Shown here one piece after another: positions 1-7,885 of a stretch of 64,000 nucleotides of DNA (position 1 is the stretch's first letter; each line of letters starts with the position of its first letter). The notes under the pieces are model-generated. The model had not been told where the DNA came from and made no database searches. It worked only from the letters and a program-made list of their open reading frames with translations. A program made the translations under genes and the position numbers. The DNA comes from Micromonospora rhizosphaerae. GTDB taxonomy: Bacteria > Actinomycetota > Actinomycetes > Mycobacteriales > Micromonosporaceae. The DNA lies in assembly GCF_900091465.1 (NCBI RefSeq), contig NZ_FMHV01000002.1:62001-126000 (forward strand), read 5' to 3'.

Positions 1-602
1 CGGTGATCGAGGTGCCGGTCTACCGCTGGGCCCCGCCGACCGACCCGGCCCCGCTGCACCGGCTCATCGACCTGGTCGCCGGCCGGCTGGTGGACGCGGT
101 CACGTTCACCTCCGCCCCCGCGGCGGAGGCGCTGCTGCGGGCGGCCGGGGACCGTACCGAGACGGTGCTGGCGGCGCTGCGGAGTGACGTGCTGGCCAGC
201 TGCGTCGGCCCGGTCACCTCGGAACCGCTGGTCCGGCGCGGAGTCCCGGTGAGCGCCCCGAACCGGGCGCGGCTCGGGGCCCTGGTCCGCACGATCGTCG
301 ACGAGCTGCCGCGCCGGACGACGACCATCAAGGCGGCGGGTCACCTGCTGACCCTGCGCGGGCACGCGGCGGTGGTCGACGGGGAGCTGCGCCCGCTCGC
401 CCCCGCGCCGATGGCCGTGCTTCGGGCGCTGGCCGGGTCCCCGGGCCGGGTGCTCTCCCGGACCGCCCTGCTGCGGGTGCTGCCGCGCGGCGCCGACGAG
501 CACGCGGTGGAGATGGCGGTGGCCCGGCTCCGCGCCGGGCTGCGGGCGCCACGGGTGGTGCAGACCGTGGTCAAGCGCGGCTACCGCCTCCGGATCGACT
601 GA
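1..602 (+). CDS. Uroporphyrinogen-III synthase with C-terminal winged-helix domain (5' end outside window)
   Basis: Only the C-terminal 200 or so codons are present; the reading frame is open to the left edge. The first part resembles the second half of the HemD fold, which closes hydroxymethylbilane to uroporphyrinogen III in haem/sirohaem synthesis. From about residue 105 of the visible part there is an OmpR-type winged helix, ending in the typical VVKRGYRLRID wing. HemD-winged-helix fusions are known in actinobacteria, often near nitrite/nitrate assimilation genes, where they are thought to act as regulators. It converges on cvnD, with 42 bases between the stop codons. Whether it is an enzyme, a regulator or both cannot be decided here because the N-terminal half is missing. 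Confidence 0.8.
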   Translation, partial: VIEVPVYRWAPPTDPAPLHRLIDLVAGRLVDAVTFTSAPAAEALLRAAGDRTETVLAALRSDVLASCVGPVTSEPLVRRGVPVSAPNRARLGALVRTIVDELPRRTTTIKAAGHLLTLRGHAAVVDGELRPLAPAPMAVLRALAGSPGRVLSRTALLRVLPRGADEHAVEMAVARLRAGLRAPRVVQTVVKRGYRLRID

Positions 603-644
603 GGCCGGGGCTCTGCGGCGAGGTCGCGGCCCGCCGAGTCGGGT

Positions 645-1268
645 TCAGGCGACCGGGGCCGGGTGGCCGCGGTCGTGCTCGGCCTGGAGGCGGAGCATGG
701 CGTGCTCGACGACGGTCACCAGCACCTGCTTGACCGACTCCCGCTGCCGGGCGTCGCACATCACCAGCGGCACGTCCGACGGGATCGCCAGCGCCTCGCG
801 CACCTCCTCCAGCTCGTACCGCGGCGCGCCGTCGAACCGGTTGAGCGCCACCACGTACGGCAGATTGCGATTTTCGAAGTAGTCCAGCGGGGCGAAGGCG
901 TCGGTGATCCGTCGGGTGTCGACCAGGACAGCCGCGCCCACCGCGCCCCGGATGATCTCGTCCCACATGAACCAGAAGCGGGTCTGGCCCGGCGTGCCGA
1001 ACAGGTAGAGGATCAGGTCCTGGGCCATGGTGATCCGGCCGAAGTCCATGGCGACGGTCGTGGTCTCCTTGCCGGGCACCTTCGACGGGTCGTCGATGCC
1101 CACGCCCGCCGCGGTCATCAGCGCCTCGGTGGTCAGCGGAGTGATCTCGGAGATCGCGCCGACCAGGGTCGTCTTACCCACGCCGAAGCCGCCCGCGACC
1201 ACGATCTTCGCGGAGATGATCTCCTGGCTGCTGCGCGCCCCGGAGCGGTCATAGTTCGCGAAGTCCAC
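645..1268 (-). CDS. cvnD: Conservon GTPase CvnD
   Basis: A 207-residue small GTP-binding protein of the MglA/CvnD type. The P-loop GGFGVGKT lies at residues 26-33, the switch II region is seen as GTPGQ at 91-95 rather than the classical DxxG, and the base-recognition motif is NRFD at 143-146 rather than NKxD. It is the last gene of a four-gene conservon and its start overlaps the end of cvnC by 20 bases, so translation is probably coupled. In Streptomyces, CvnD proteins work at the membrane with CvnA-C in a G-protein-coupled-like complex; the output here is not known. Confidence 0.92.
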   Translation of the reverse strand: MDFANYDRSGARSSQEIISAKIVVAGGFGVGKTTLVGAISEITPLTTEALMTAAGVGIDDPSKVPGKETTTVAMDFGRITMAQDLILYLFGTPGQTRFWFMWDEIIRGAVGAAVLVDTRRITDAFAPLDYFENRNLPYVVALNRFDGAPRYELEEVREALAIPSDVPLVMCDARQRESVKQVLVTVVEHAMLRLQAEHDRGHPAPVA

Positions 1269-1611
1269 TTAGCACCCTTCCAAGCAGGTTCATTCGCTCC
1301 GCGAACCCGACGGCGGGAGCGGCGGTGTGTAGCGTCAGCAGGCCCTCGGCCAGCATGTCGGCGACCAGCACCCGGGCGACGCCCAGCGGCATCCGGGTGT
1401 ACGCGGCGATCTCCGCCAGCGACTGTGCCCGGCCCTCGCAGACCGTGGCGATGCGGTACTTGTCGTGCCCGGCGAACCGCGACTCGGCCTGCTGCGTGGG
1501 AGTGCACGACAGCACCGCCTCCAGCGCGATGTCCCGCAGGGGCTCGGTGCGGCCAAGGGTGACCGCGTATGGCCGCACCAGCGCCCCACGCGGGTCCCGC
1601 CGTTGGTCCAT
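1249..1611 (-). CDS. cvnC: Conservon DUF742 protein CvnC
   Basis: A 120-residue soluble protein of the DUF742 family. The centre (TVCEGRAQSLAEIAAYTRMP, about residues 57-76) and the following LGVARVLVADMLAEGLL segment resemble a winged-helix-like fold, as usual for CvnC. It is the third gene of the cvn operon, about 65 bases downstream of cvnB and overlapping cvnD. CvnC proteins are believed to bridge the roadblock protein and the GTPase; this comes from family knowledge and is not visible in the sequence. Confidence 0.9.
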   Translation of the reverse strand: MDQRRDPRGALVRPYAVTLGRTEPLRDIALEAVLSCTPTQQAESRFAGHDKYRIATVCEGRAQSLAEIAAYTRMPLGVARVLVADMLAEGLLTLHTAAPAVGFAERMNLLGRVLSGLREL

Positions 1612-1677
1612 GTCGCGATCACCTCCTTCCGTACGGAGCCGGGTCGGCTCCGATCACCTCGTCCCGCCGGCGCCGGC

Positions 1678-2085
1678 TCAGGAACGGACGGTGTCCCGCG
1701 GCAGTGGGACCAGGGCGGCGCCCACCCGCTCCACCAGCAGCGCCATCTCGTAACCCACCTGGCCGACGTCGCAGCTGCGGGCGGCGAGCACCGCCATCGA
1801 CGAGCCGTCGCTGATCGACATCAGGAACAGGTAGCCGCTGTCCATCTCGATCACGGTCTGGAGCACGCCGCCGGCGCTGAACATCCGCGCGGCGCCCTCG
1901 GTCAGACTCACCACGCCGGACGTGATCGCGGCGAGCTGGTCCGCCCGGTCCGCGGGCAGGTCGCGGGAGGAGGCGAGCAGCAGCCCGTCCGCGGACACCG
2001 CCACCACGTGGGCGATGCCCGCCACGCTGTCGGCGAAGTTGGTGAGCAGCCAACCCATGTCCTGCATGGCCGCTGGCCTGTTCAT
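1678..2085 (-). CDS. cvnB: Roadblock/LC7-domain protein CvnB
   Basis: A 135-residue protein that is almost entirely one roadblock/LC7 domain (GIAHVVAVSADGLLLASS at about 23-40, then the alpha-helical AAITSGVVSL stretch). Such proteins dimerise and regulate small GTPases of the MglA type. The chosen ATG lies in a 4-base ATGA overlap with the cvnA stop codon, which fixes the start even though the frame is open further upstream. Second gene of the conservon. Confidence 0.93.
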   Translation of the reverse strand: MNRPAAMQDMGWLLTNFADSVAGIAHVVAVSADGLLLASSRDLPADRADQLAAITSGVVSLTEGAARMFSAGGVLQTVIEMDSGYLFLMSISDGSSMAVLAARSCDVGQVGYEMALLVERVGAALVPLPRDTVRS

Positions 2086-5000
2086 CGGTTCGTCTCCTTG
2101 ATCGAGGTGCTGTTCAGGTCCGCGCCGGCCGACCGGCCGCGCTGCACACCGCGGTGGTAGGCCGACAGCAGGCCACGTACTTCGTCCGGCGTGCGCCGGC
2201 TGGGTGCCCGGCCGTCCTTCGGCTCGATGCCGCCGGGCACGAGCTGGGCCTGCGGCACCCGCTTCGGCAGGCCGGACCGGGTGGTGCCGCCGGTGGTGGG
2301 CTCGGCGGCCCGCATCGCCCGCGACCACCCCTCGTCGGCCGCCGTCCGCCAGGCGTCCGCGTCCGCCCCCGACGGCGCCGAGACCGGCGGCACGGGCGGG
2401 GGCACGGCCGCGGCGGGCGGCGGGGGGTACGACGGCGGTGGCGGCTGCGACGCCACGCCGGCCGCCTGCGGGGTACGGGTCGGCAGCGGCGGAAGCGGCG
2501 CCGCGGCGACCGGCTCCTGCGCGGCGGGGACGGGTTCGTCGTCGAACCGGGGCCGGGTGAAGATCGCCGTGGCGTCCTCGCCGTGGGAGCGGAACCAGAC
2601 GGCCTCCATCTCCCGGAAGATCGGCGCCTCCGCCGGCTGCTCCGACCGGGCGACCGGCGGGGCCACCGGTGCGGCCGGCGCGGGGTCGGCCGTGGTCGGG
2701 GTGGCCGGGCCGGCAACCGGACCGACGGGGGGCACGGGATCGGCCGGGGCCGACGGGGCGGCACCGCCCGGGGCCCGCTTGGGCAACGGCGGGAGGGTGG
2801 GGCGCGCGATGCTGGGGGTACCCGCCGAGAGACCGCCACCGGCGGCGGGGGCCAGCTGCGTCGGCGACGGGGGCGCGGCCGGCGTGGTGGTCGCGGGCAG
2901 GCTCGGCAGCGCGCCCGTCGCGCCGCCCACCTGCACAGACGGACCGGTGTCGCGCGCCTCGGCCGCCCCCTGCCAGCGGGCGGGCGTCGGCGCCGAGGTG
3001 CGCCACTGGTCGGTCAGGGTGGCCGCGGCGGTACGCCCGGTGCCGGCCAGCGGGTCGGCGTGGCCGACCGGGGTCAGCGGCGCCTGCTCGACCGCCATCG
3101 GCTGGCGGGGCCGGGTCAGGGGGACCTGGTCGCGGCCCAGGATCGCCGGCAATACCACGGTGGAGTTCGGCAGGGTCACCTGGGCGACCGTCCCGCCCTC
3201 GACGTTGCGGCGCAGTTCCACCCGGATGCCGTAGCGGGAGGCGAGCCGGCTCACCACGGCCAGACCCATCAGCCGGAACGCCGCCACGTCCACCGTCGGC
3301 GGGGCGGCGAGCCGCCGGTTCAGCGAGTCGAGCTGCTCATCGGTCAGGCCGAGTCCGCGGTCCTCCACCTGGATCAGCACGTAGTCCCGGATCCGCCGGC
3401 CGTCGGCCACCACCGTGGTGTTCGGCGGCGAGAACCGGGTGGCGTTGTCCAGCAGCTCGGCAACCAGGCGGACCACGTCGTTGACCGCGTGCGCGGCGAC
3501 CGAGATGTCGGTGTCGACGGTGCCGAACTCGATCCGGTTGTAGAGCTCGACCTCGGACTGGGCGGCCCGCAGCACGTCCACCAGGAGCGCGTCGTCCCGA
3601 CGCGGCACGGCCGAGTCGGCGCCGGCCAGCACCAGCAGGTTCTCGTCGTTGCGGCGCATCCGGGTGGCCAGGTGGTCGAGTTCGAAGAGCTGGGCGAGGC
3701 GCTTCGGGTCCTCCTCGCCGCGCTCGATCGCGTCCAGCTCGCCGATCATCCGGTCGACCAGGTTCTGACTGCGCCGGGCCAGGTTGAGGAACATCGCCGC
3801 GACGCTGGTGCGGAGTGCCGCCTGCTCGGCCGCCACCCGGACGGCCTCCCGGTGGACCACGTTGAAGGCCAGCGCCACCTGGCCGACCTCGTCCCGGTTG
3901 CTCAGCTTGATCGGGTCCCGGACCTGCTGCACGATCTCGTCCACCCCGCCGTCGCCGATGGCGCCGACGCTCTGCAGGCGGCTGACCGCCTCCGGCAGGT
4001 CATGGTTGGCCACCGCCAGGGCACCCTCGCGCAGCCGGCGCAGCGAGTGGTTCAGCGACCGGGCGAGGACCACGGCCAGCGTCACCGCGATGATCAGCGT
4101 GAGCAGCACCAGCGCCGTCTCGATGGCCGCCTGCCGGATGACCTCGGTGCGCGCCGCGTCGGCCTCGGCGAGCAGCCGGTCCTGGAGCCGGATCTCCGCC
4201 CACCGCATCAGATCGTCCACCGCGCCGATGGCGTCAGCGACGTCGTCCCGGGTGACCAGCGGGCGCTGGCCGACCGAGCGGGACAAGTCGTTCGCGACCC
4301 GGTCGGCGAGCACCACCGCGTCACCGGAGACGGTGCTGTCCACCACGGCCCGCTGGTCCGGCTCGGCGGTGCGCGAGAAGTCGAGCAGCGCCTCCTGCTG
4401 ACCGGTCAGGGTGGCGACGAAGGAGGAGTACTGCTCCTCGTCGAGCCGGCCGGAGGCCAGCGCGGTGAAGGCCACCGCCTGCTCCTCCGCGACGGCCGCC
4501 TTGGCGCGGGCGAACGCGGCCACCGCTCGCCGGGCGTCCGCCAGGCTCTCCCCGCCCGGCTGCTGGGCGAGCGTGTCGCCGTACGCGACGAGGTCGGCGA
4601 GGATGATGCCGTAGCGCAGGCTGGCCTCGGCCACCGCCATCTGCTGCCGGTCGAGCACTTCCTGCCGGGTGCCGTTCAGCGTCGCCAGGTGGTCGTCGAT
4701 GACCTTGAGCCGGTCGCGGACCGAGGCCGGCAGGTCCTCGAGCCGTCCCCGCTCGTCGCGGTACGCCGCGATCCGCTCCTCGGTGCGGCGGACCCGTAGG
4801 TTGTAGTCGTCCGGCTTCTGGTTGGGCGCGGCCAGGTAGGCGGCCGCCGCCATCCGTTCCTTGTGCAGGTCCTGGGTCAGCGCGGAGATGTCGATGGAGA
4901 GCGCGGTGAGCGACCGGATCCGGGTGGCGTCGTAGGCGCCCTCGCCGACCGAGACGAGTCGGACCGCCGCCAGTGCGATGACGGCCGCGACCGGCACGAC

Positions 5001-5114
5001 CAGGATGAGAGCGAGCTTGGACCGGATCCGCGCGTCCCGGAGCCGGGGCAGCCGCCGTCGCCGGTTGCGCTGGTCCGCGCGGGCCTCGGGCAGGGTCGTA
5101 GGTCCGGTGCTCAC
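2082..5114 (-). CDS. cvnA: Nitrate/nitrite-sensor-domain histidine kinase CvnA
   Basis: About 1010 residues. The order is: short basic cytoplasmic start, membrane helix (about 34-51), extracytoplasmic NIT-type helical sensor (about 60-310), second membrane helix (about 329-351), HAMP-like linker, helical dimerisation segment containing FELDHLATRMRRNDEN (His near 481), and a GHKL ATPase domain with N-box ELLDNATRFS (553-562) and G1 box DRGLGLT (585-591). A roughly 350-residue Pro/Ala-rich tail follows. The open frame runs 170 codons further upstream, but the GTG at 5114 follows GGAGGCGATGTC at proper spacing and starts just before TM1. First gene of the conservon. No partner response regulator is nearby, as is usual for cvn operons. 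The ligand is unknown; the NIT label is a fold name, not proof of nitrate sensing. Confidence 0.9.
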   Translation of the reverse strand: MSTGPTTLPEARADQRNRRRRLPRLRDARIRSKLALILVVPVAAVIALAAVRLVSVGEGAYDATRIRSLTALSIDISALTQDLHKERMAAAAYLAAPNQKPDDYNLRVRRTEERIAAYRDERGRLEDLPASVRDRLKVIDDHLATLNGTRQEVLDRQQMAVAEASLRYGIILADLVAYGDTLAQQPGGESLADARRAVAAFARAKAAVAEEQAVAFTALASGRLDEEQYSSFVATLTGQQEALLDFSRTAEPDQRAVVDSTVSGDAVVLADRVANDLSRSVGQRPLVTRDDVADAIGAVDDLMRWAEIRLQDRLLAEADAARTEVIRQAAIETALVLLTLIIAVTLAVVLARSLNHSLRRLREGALAVANHDLPEAVSRLQSVGAIGDGGVDEIVQQVRDPIKLSNRDEVGQVALAFNVVHREAVRVAAEQAALRTSVAAMFLNLARRSQNLVDRMIGELDAIERGEEDPKRLAQLFELDHLATRMRRNDENLLVLAGADSAVPRRDDALLVDVLRAAQSEVELYNRIEFGTVDTDISVAAHAVNDVVRLVAELLDNATRFSPPNTTVVADGRRIRDYVLIQVEDRGLGLTDEQLDSLNRRLAAPPTVDVAAFRLMGLAVVSRLASRYGIRVELRRNVEGGTVAQVTLPNSTVVLPAILGRDQVPLTRPRQPMAVEQAPLTPVGHADPLAGTGRTAAATLTDQWRTSAPTPARWQGAAEARDTGPSVQVGGATGALPSLPATTTPAAPPSPTQLAPAAGGGLSAGTPSIARPTLPPLPKRAPGGAAPSAPADPVPPVGPVAGPATPTTADPAPAAPVAPPVARSEQPAEAPIFREMEAVWFRSHGEDATAIFTRPRFDDEPVPAAQEPVAAAPLPPLPTRTPQAAGVASQPPPPSYPPPPAAAVPPPVPPVSAPSGADADAWRTAADEGWSRAMRAAEPTTGGTTRSGLPKRVPQAQLVPGGIEPKDGRAPSRRTPDEVRGLLSAYHRGVQRGRSAGADLNSTSIKETNR

Positions 5115-5559
5115 GACATCGCCTCCGTCGTTTCTTCCACGCCTGACCCGCCGACTCGTGCCTGGTGCGGCGGGCAGCGCCACGCGCGGCACGGCCGCGA
5201 TTTCATCAGAGATGACCCTGTTTGGGAAGCCGCAGTCGGGCAGGAAACGGTCGGAGGGCACCCAAGCCGAGATTCGCTCAACTAGTACCTTCAATTCTCC
5301 AAGCCCCCTGAACAGGGGATGTACGTCCAGAGTGGCCGGTCGCTTAGCCGAGGCGAGGACTCGTAAACATTCGATGCCCCCAACATGTGGGATGAGTGTC
5401 CCGAAACGGCTCCCGCTCCGCGCTTGACCACAGGGCCCGGCATTGGCAAGGTTTTGCAGGCTTCGCGCACACCGTACGGCAGACCGACCCCGTTTCTCTA
5501 CTGAGGACGGACAAGGGGCGGTGATCGGGCAGCGCCCGCGCCACACTTGGAGGACTGAG
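5115..5559. promoter_or_regulatory. Divergent intergenic region between cvnA and the binding lipoprotein
   Basis: 445 bases with no convincing gene. It must hold the promoters of both flanking transcription units. It contains a 6+6 inverted repeat CCCCTG-AA-CAGGGG at 5305-5318, in the half nearer cvnA, and a TTGACC hexamer at 5424-5429 that could be a -35 for the rightward gene, but no good -10 stands at 17-18 bases from it. The region is a little less GC-rich than the flanking genes. Shared control of cvn and the lipoprotein gene is possible but only inferred. Confidence 0.4.
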
Positions 5560-6762
5560 TTGAGCCCCATCCGCTCCGCGAGCCTCGCGGCGCTCGCATC
5601 GGCCGTGCTGGCCACCACGCTCACCGGCTGCCAGTTCGGCGGGGATCAGCGGGACACGAGCCGCATCGTGATCGCCGCGGACCTCGAACTCTCCGGCGCC
5701 TCCGCAGCGGTCGGCAAGGTTTACCAGCGGGCGCTGGAACTGAAGGTCGAGCAGTTGAACTCCTCGGGCGCACTGGGCGGCCGGAAGATCGAGCTCAAGG
5801 TTAAGGACAACCGCTCCGACGCCAGCGAATCGTTGCGCAACATCAACGATTTCAGCAACGACTCCCACGTCAGTGCCATCATCATGGGCGGCTGCAACGA
5901 ATGCGCGGTGGGTGCGGTCCGCACCATCGACGAGAAGCGTATTCCGACGATCGCGCTCGCCTCGGCCGGCGCCATCACCGATCCGGTCGCCCAACGCAGG
6001 TACGTCTTCAAGCTGGCCCCGAACGCGGCCGACAACGCGGCCGCGCTGACCGTCGAGCTGACCCGGCGCAACATCCGCAAGGTGGCCCTGCTGCACGGCG
6101 CCGACAACTACGGCCAGGAGGGGCTGACCGCGCTGCGCGGCCAGTTCGGCAAGGCCGGCATCCGGCTGCTCGACGCCGAGGCGGTACGCCCCACCGACAC
6201 CGACGTCAGCGGCCAGGTGACGCAGCTGGTCGAGAACAGCCCCCAGGCGCTGGTCGTCTGGACCCCGCCGGAGCAGGCGGCGCTCGCGGTCGACAACGCG
6301 CGGCGGGACCGCTTCACCGGGTCGTTCTTCTTCGACGCCTCCGCGGCGGGCGAACTCTTCCTCGGCGGCGCGGCCCGGTCCGCGGAGCAGACCACGCTGG
6401 TCTTCACCCAGACCATGGTGATCGACGACGTCATCGCCACCACCCCGGCCAAGGCCGCCCGGCGGCAGTGGTTCCAGGACTACACCGCCCGCTTCGGCGG
6501 TTACCACGGTTTCTCGTCGTTCGCCGCGGACGCCGTACAGCTCATCGCCGACGCCGAGCTGCGCGCGGGCGCGGGGTCCGGGACGGTGAACCGGAAGGTC
6601 CTGCGCGACGTCCTGGAGACCGCGCAGCTCGACGGGCTCTCCGGGCCGATCCGGATGACCCCGGACAACCACTCCGGGCTGATGCCGCAGGCGTTGACGA
6701 CGTTGGTGGCGCGGGGTGGGCGTTGGCACCTGGCCCAAGGGCGCATCCCTAAGAGCTCCTAG
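5560..6762 (+). CDS. Branched-chain amino acid-type ABC substrate-binding lipoprotein
   Basis: About 400 residues of the LivJ/type I periplasmic-binding-protein fold (VIAADLELSGASAAVGKVYQ at the start, then NDFSNDSHVSAIIMGGCNEC and SFAADAVQLIADAELRAG). The start is TTG at 5560 behind TTGGAGGA; this gives a signal peptide ending in lipobox LTGC (Cys24), so it should be anchored outside the membrane. The open frame extends upstream, but that region has no ribosome site and is not signal-like. No permease or ATPase genes lie beside it; the neighbour is the divergent conservon. It may act as a solute sensor for CvnA rather than as a transport component (inference). Its stop codon overlaps the end of an IS remnant, so the last few residues may not be ancestral. 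Confidence 0.88.
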   Translation: MSPIRSASLAALASAVLATTLTGCQFGGDQRDTSRIVIAADLELSGASAAVGKVYQRALELKVEQLNSSGALGGRKIELKVKDNRSDASESLRNINDFSNDSHVSAIIMGGCNECAVGAVRTIDEKRIPTIALASAGAITDPVAQRRYVFKLAPNAADNAAALTVELTRRNIRKVALLHGADNYGQEGLTALRGQFGKAGIRLLDAEAVRPTDTDVSGQVTQLVENSPQALVVWTPPEQAALAVDNARRDRFTGSFFFDASAAGELFLGGAARSAEQTTLVFTQTMVIDDVIATTPAKAARRQWFQDYTARFGGYHGFSSFAADAVQLIADAELRAGAGSGTVNRKVLRDVLETAQLDGLSGPIRMTPDNHSGLMPQALTTLVARGGRWHLAQGRIPKSS

Positions 6763-7045
6763 TATTGGAGGCGGCGTCAGCAGATGCTGGCGCAGGGGAG
6801 GGCGAGGAGCGCTTCGTGGATGTCGTCGCGGATCTCCCAGCGGATGCGGACGCGGCGGAACCAGTGCAGCAGGGCGATGGTCTGCTCGACCACCCAGCGT
6901 CGGATGCCGAGGCCGGAGCCGTGGCCGGCGCCGCGTCGGGGCGATGACATTGGTCGCCGGCGTCCGTGATGACGTGGTGTTTCGAGCCGGGCGGCGGCGG
7001 CTGACCGGGCTCGGGCCGGTTTTCGGCCGCCCTTGCACCAGACCC
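6759..7045 (-). pseudogene. IS5-family transposase remnant (C-terminal fragment)
   Basis: The reverse strand encodes two pieces of an IS5-type DDE transposase in different frames. One reads TGPSPVSRRRPGSKHHVITD at about 6980-7040. The other is the C-terminal block GLGIRRWVVEQTIALLHWF through ALLALPCASIC down to 6777, then in-frame TGA where intact elements have the Trp of CWRRL; RRLQY and a TAG at 6759-6761 follow. The region between the two pieces, which should carry a catalytic Asp, is missing, and the frame shifts. The final TAG overlaps the stop codon of the plus-strand lipoprotein gene. No terminal inverted repeats were identified. Not functional. Confidence 0.75.
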
Positions 7046-7303
7046 AGCACCAGCTGTCCGGCCGCCATCGACAACGGCAGACCATCACGGGCCTCGGCCG
7101 CCTGTGCCCAAGTCAACTCCGGCGTAACAGCGCGGGCCGACGACAGCTGAGTCAGGATCTGTTCGTCCATAGCGGACAAAAGCCGCCACGCAGTCGGATC
7201 CGACGCCACCGCCCCTGCACAGCTCCACCTGATCCCGCAGCACCGCCAGATCCGCGATCGCCCCACCACCGTCGGCGATCCTCGGAGGGGCACCGGTAGC
7301 CAG
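7046..7303 (-). pseudogene. IS1380-like transposase remnant (N-terminal fragment)
   Basis: The reverse strand encodes ADGGGAIADLAVLRDQVEL in one frame and then, after a frameshift, AVASDPTAWRLLSAMDEQIL through LTWAQAAEARDGLPLSMAAG in another. These match my recollection of the N-terminal third of actinobacterial IS1380-type transposases. It runs directly into the IS5-like fragment at about 7045, so two different elements were joined. No start codon, no catalytic core and no inverted repeats are visible. The family call is from memory, without a search. Confidence 0.6.
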
Positions 7304-7304
7304 G

Positions 7305-7703
7305 CTAGCGGTAGTAAACGACGCCGTCCGGCTTTGCGTTGCCGGTACAGGTAACGCCGCGATAGCCGAAACTGCCACCAGTGTTGCTGCTAAAGCCACC
7401 AGAGCTGATGGTTCCGTCGTACCAATAGGTATATGTATCCCGGCGTGAATAGACCCTGACACTCACCGGCAGGTAGTTCACGTAGGAATCGATGGCTTCC
7501 AAACTGAAGTTGCGCCAGTAATAGACGCAAGCCGACGTGCTGCCCGAGTAAACCTTGAGCCACCAGAAGTTGGCGCCCTCGTACAAGCAGAGCTTTCCGC
7601 TGGGGCAACCTCCAACTGCCATCGCGGGCGATGCAGTGGCGTTCAGACCGCATGCGGCCACAGCGGCCGTTACCAAGGCCCTCGCCAGTACGCGCTTGAG
7701 CAT
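7305..7703 (-). CDS. Small secreted cysteine-containing protein, peptidase-inhibitor I36-like
   Basis: About 132 residues. A signal peptide (LARALVTAAVAACGLNATA, cleavage after ASPAMA at residue 29) is followed by GGCPSGKLCLYEGANF, the opening typical of I36/SMPI-type beta-gamma-crystallin-fold proteins of actinomycetes. The mature part has four cysteines (33, 39, 59, 119), so two disulfides are possible, and many Tyr/Trp. The ATG at 7703 is preceded in frame by a TTG at 7706; the GGGAG site fits either. Base composition is clearly lower in GC than in the neighbours, and IS fragments abut its 3' end, which suggests horizontal gain. Inhibitor activity is not proven; many relatives are uncharacterised. 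Confidence 0.75.
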   Translation of the reverse strand: MLKRVLARALVTAAVAACGLNATASPAMAVGGCPSGKLCLYEGANFWWLKVYSGSTSACVYYWRNFSLEAIDSYVNYLPVSVRVYSRRDTYTYWYDGTISSGGFSSNTGGSFGYRGVTCTGNAKPDGVVYYR

Positions 7704-7885
7704 CAAGCTAGCTCACTCCCTTCGCGACAGCGATGATCTTAAGAGTTTGAATGAGTCTAGAGCACAGACTCGTCCGTCCGCTGCCCCTACCTTGGTGGTC
7801 CCTCGCCGCCGGCCCCCCGGCTTTGTGATCTCGGGTGTTTACGGACGCCGGCCGGTCCACTGTCGACGTTGCTGTCTTGCGGTGG

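Noticed and set aside
5424..5452. TTGACC-based promoter for the binding lipoprotein
   Set aside because: No -10-like hexamer stands at 16-19 bases from it, so it is mentioned only within the gap description.
5344..7293. Minus-strand open frame opposite the binding lipoprotein, running through the IS remnants
   Set aside because: The part opposite the lipoprotein gene is meaningless. Only the right-hand end carries transposase-like segments, and these are described as pseudogene fragments.
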